The notes under the pieces were generated by a model, which saw only the letters and a program-made list of their open reading frames with translations, was not told the DNA's origin and searched no databases. From positions 1 through 13,513 of the forward strand of contig LOES01000141.1 in assembly GCA_001515955.1 (NCBI GenBank): DNA of 13,513 nt, given 5' to 3'. The DNA comes from Clostridia bacterium BRH_c25. GTDB lineage: Bacteria; Bacillota_A; Clostridia; Lutisporales; Lutisporaceae. Below, in pieces: positions 13,357 through 13,513 of the stretch (position 1 is its first letter; every line of letters begins with the position of its first letter). A program made the position numbers and the translations under genes.

Positions 13357-13513
13357 ATGGATAAAAGAAGGATTATTCTTGATTGTGATCCCGGACATGA
13401 CGATGCAGTAGCAATTATGATGGCTGCAAAGCACCCGAGCCTGGAGCTTTTGGGCATTACTGTCGTAGCAGGCAACCAGACTCTGGAGAAAACCACAAGA
13501 AATGCGCTGAATG
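13357..13513 (+). CDS. Inosine/uridine-preferring nucleoside hydrolase family protein (5' part)
   Basis: Only the first 52 codons are inside the window. The N-terminus carries the hallmark calcium-binding motif [14 protein letters not shown] (residues 7-20), followed by [21 protein letters not shown], typical of the IunH/Rih family. The family hydrolyses ribonucleosides to base and ribose. AAAGGAG (13344-13350) stands 6 bases before ATG. Its place after the transporter genes suggests that imported nucleosides are cleaved at once. Purine versus pyrimidine preference cannot be judged from this fragment. Confidence 0.9.
   Translation, partial: MDKRRIILDCDPGHDDAVAIMMAAKHPSLELLGITVVAGNQTLEKTTRNALN

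Noticed and set aside
1..13513. CRISPR array, tRNA or rRNA genes, intact insertion sequence
   Set aside because: No regularly spaced repeats, no cloverleaf or rRNA-like sequence, and no transposase frame were seen on either strand.

Overview
The window looks like a chromosomal piece of a low-GC, anaerobic, probably spore-forming Clostridia-class Firmicute. The signs are AT-rich DNA with strong AGGAGG-type ribosome sites and sigma-A promoters, a GerMN-domain lipoprotein, a thioredoxin-reductase-like flavoprotein without an NADPH site (a type known from clostridia), a Bacillus/Clostridium-type nucleoside ABC operon, and a likely selenoprotein. The genus cannot be named from sequence alone.

Layout. 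Positions 1-323 hold no convincing complete gene. They contain a hairpin-bounded, U-tract-terminated segment that may be a small RNA (87-187), overlapped by the tail of an open frame entering from the left edge, then short direct repeats. Two minus-strand genes follow: plsC (lysophosphatidate acyltransferase) and a lipoprotein of unknown function with a helical and poly-glycine linker. A divergent intergenic region then opens a plus-strand series: aspartate/glutamate racemase family protein, DUF1461/TIGR01906 membrane protein, double-GerMN lipoprotein, CPBP-type intramembrane protease, and the thioredoxin-reductase-like flavoprotein.

Directly after that, under its own perfect sigma-A promoter, lies a small gene (6737-7000) that a normal gene finder would miss. 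It is a DUF1858-type redox protein in which the second Cys of the CxGC motif is an in-frame TGA, followed at the expected distance by a stem-loop of bacterial SECIS type. It is therefore very probably selenocysteine-containing (CFGU). The last part of this gene carries a 35-bp tandem duplication that shifts the frame and replaces the normal C-terminus.

The right half is a nucleoside-uptake module. A divergent LacI-family repressor gene faces an operon encoding a BMP-family lipoprotein, a double-ATPase ABC subunit, two permeases, and the start of an inosine/uridine-type nucleoside hydrolase cut by the window edge. Two identical palindromic operators 53 bp apart lie at and just after the operon's predicted transcription start. 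The expected flow is nucleoside capture by the lipoprotein, import by the ABC complex, and hydrolysis to base plus ribose in the cytoplasm, with LacI-family control by a ligand that cannot be read from the sequence.
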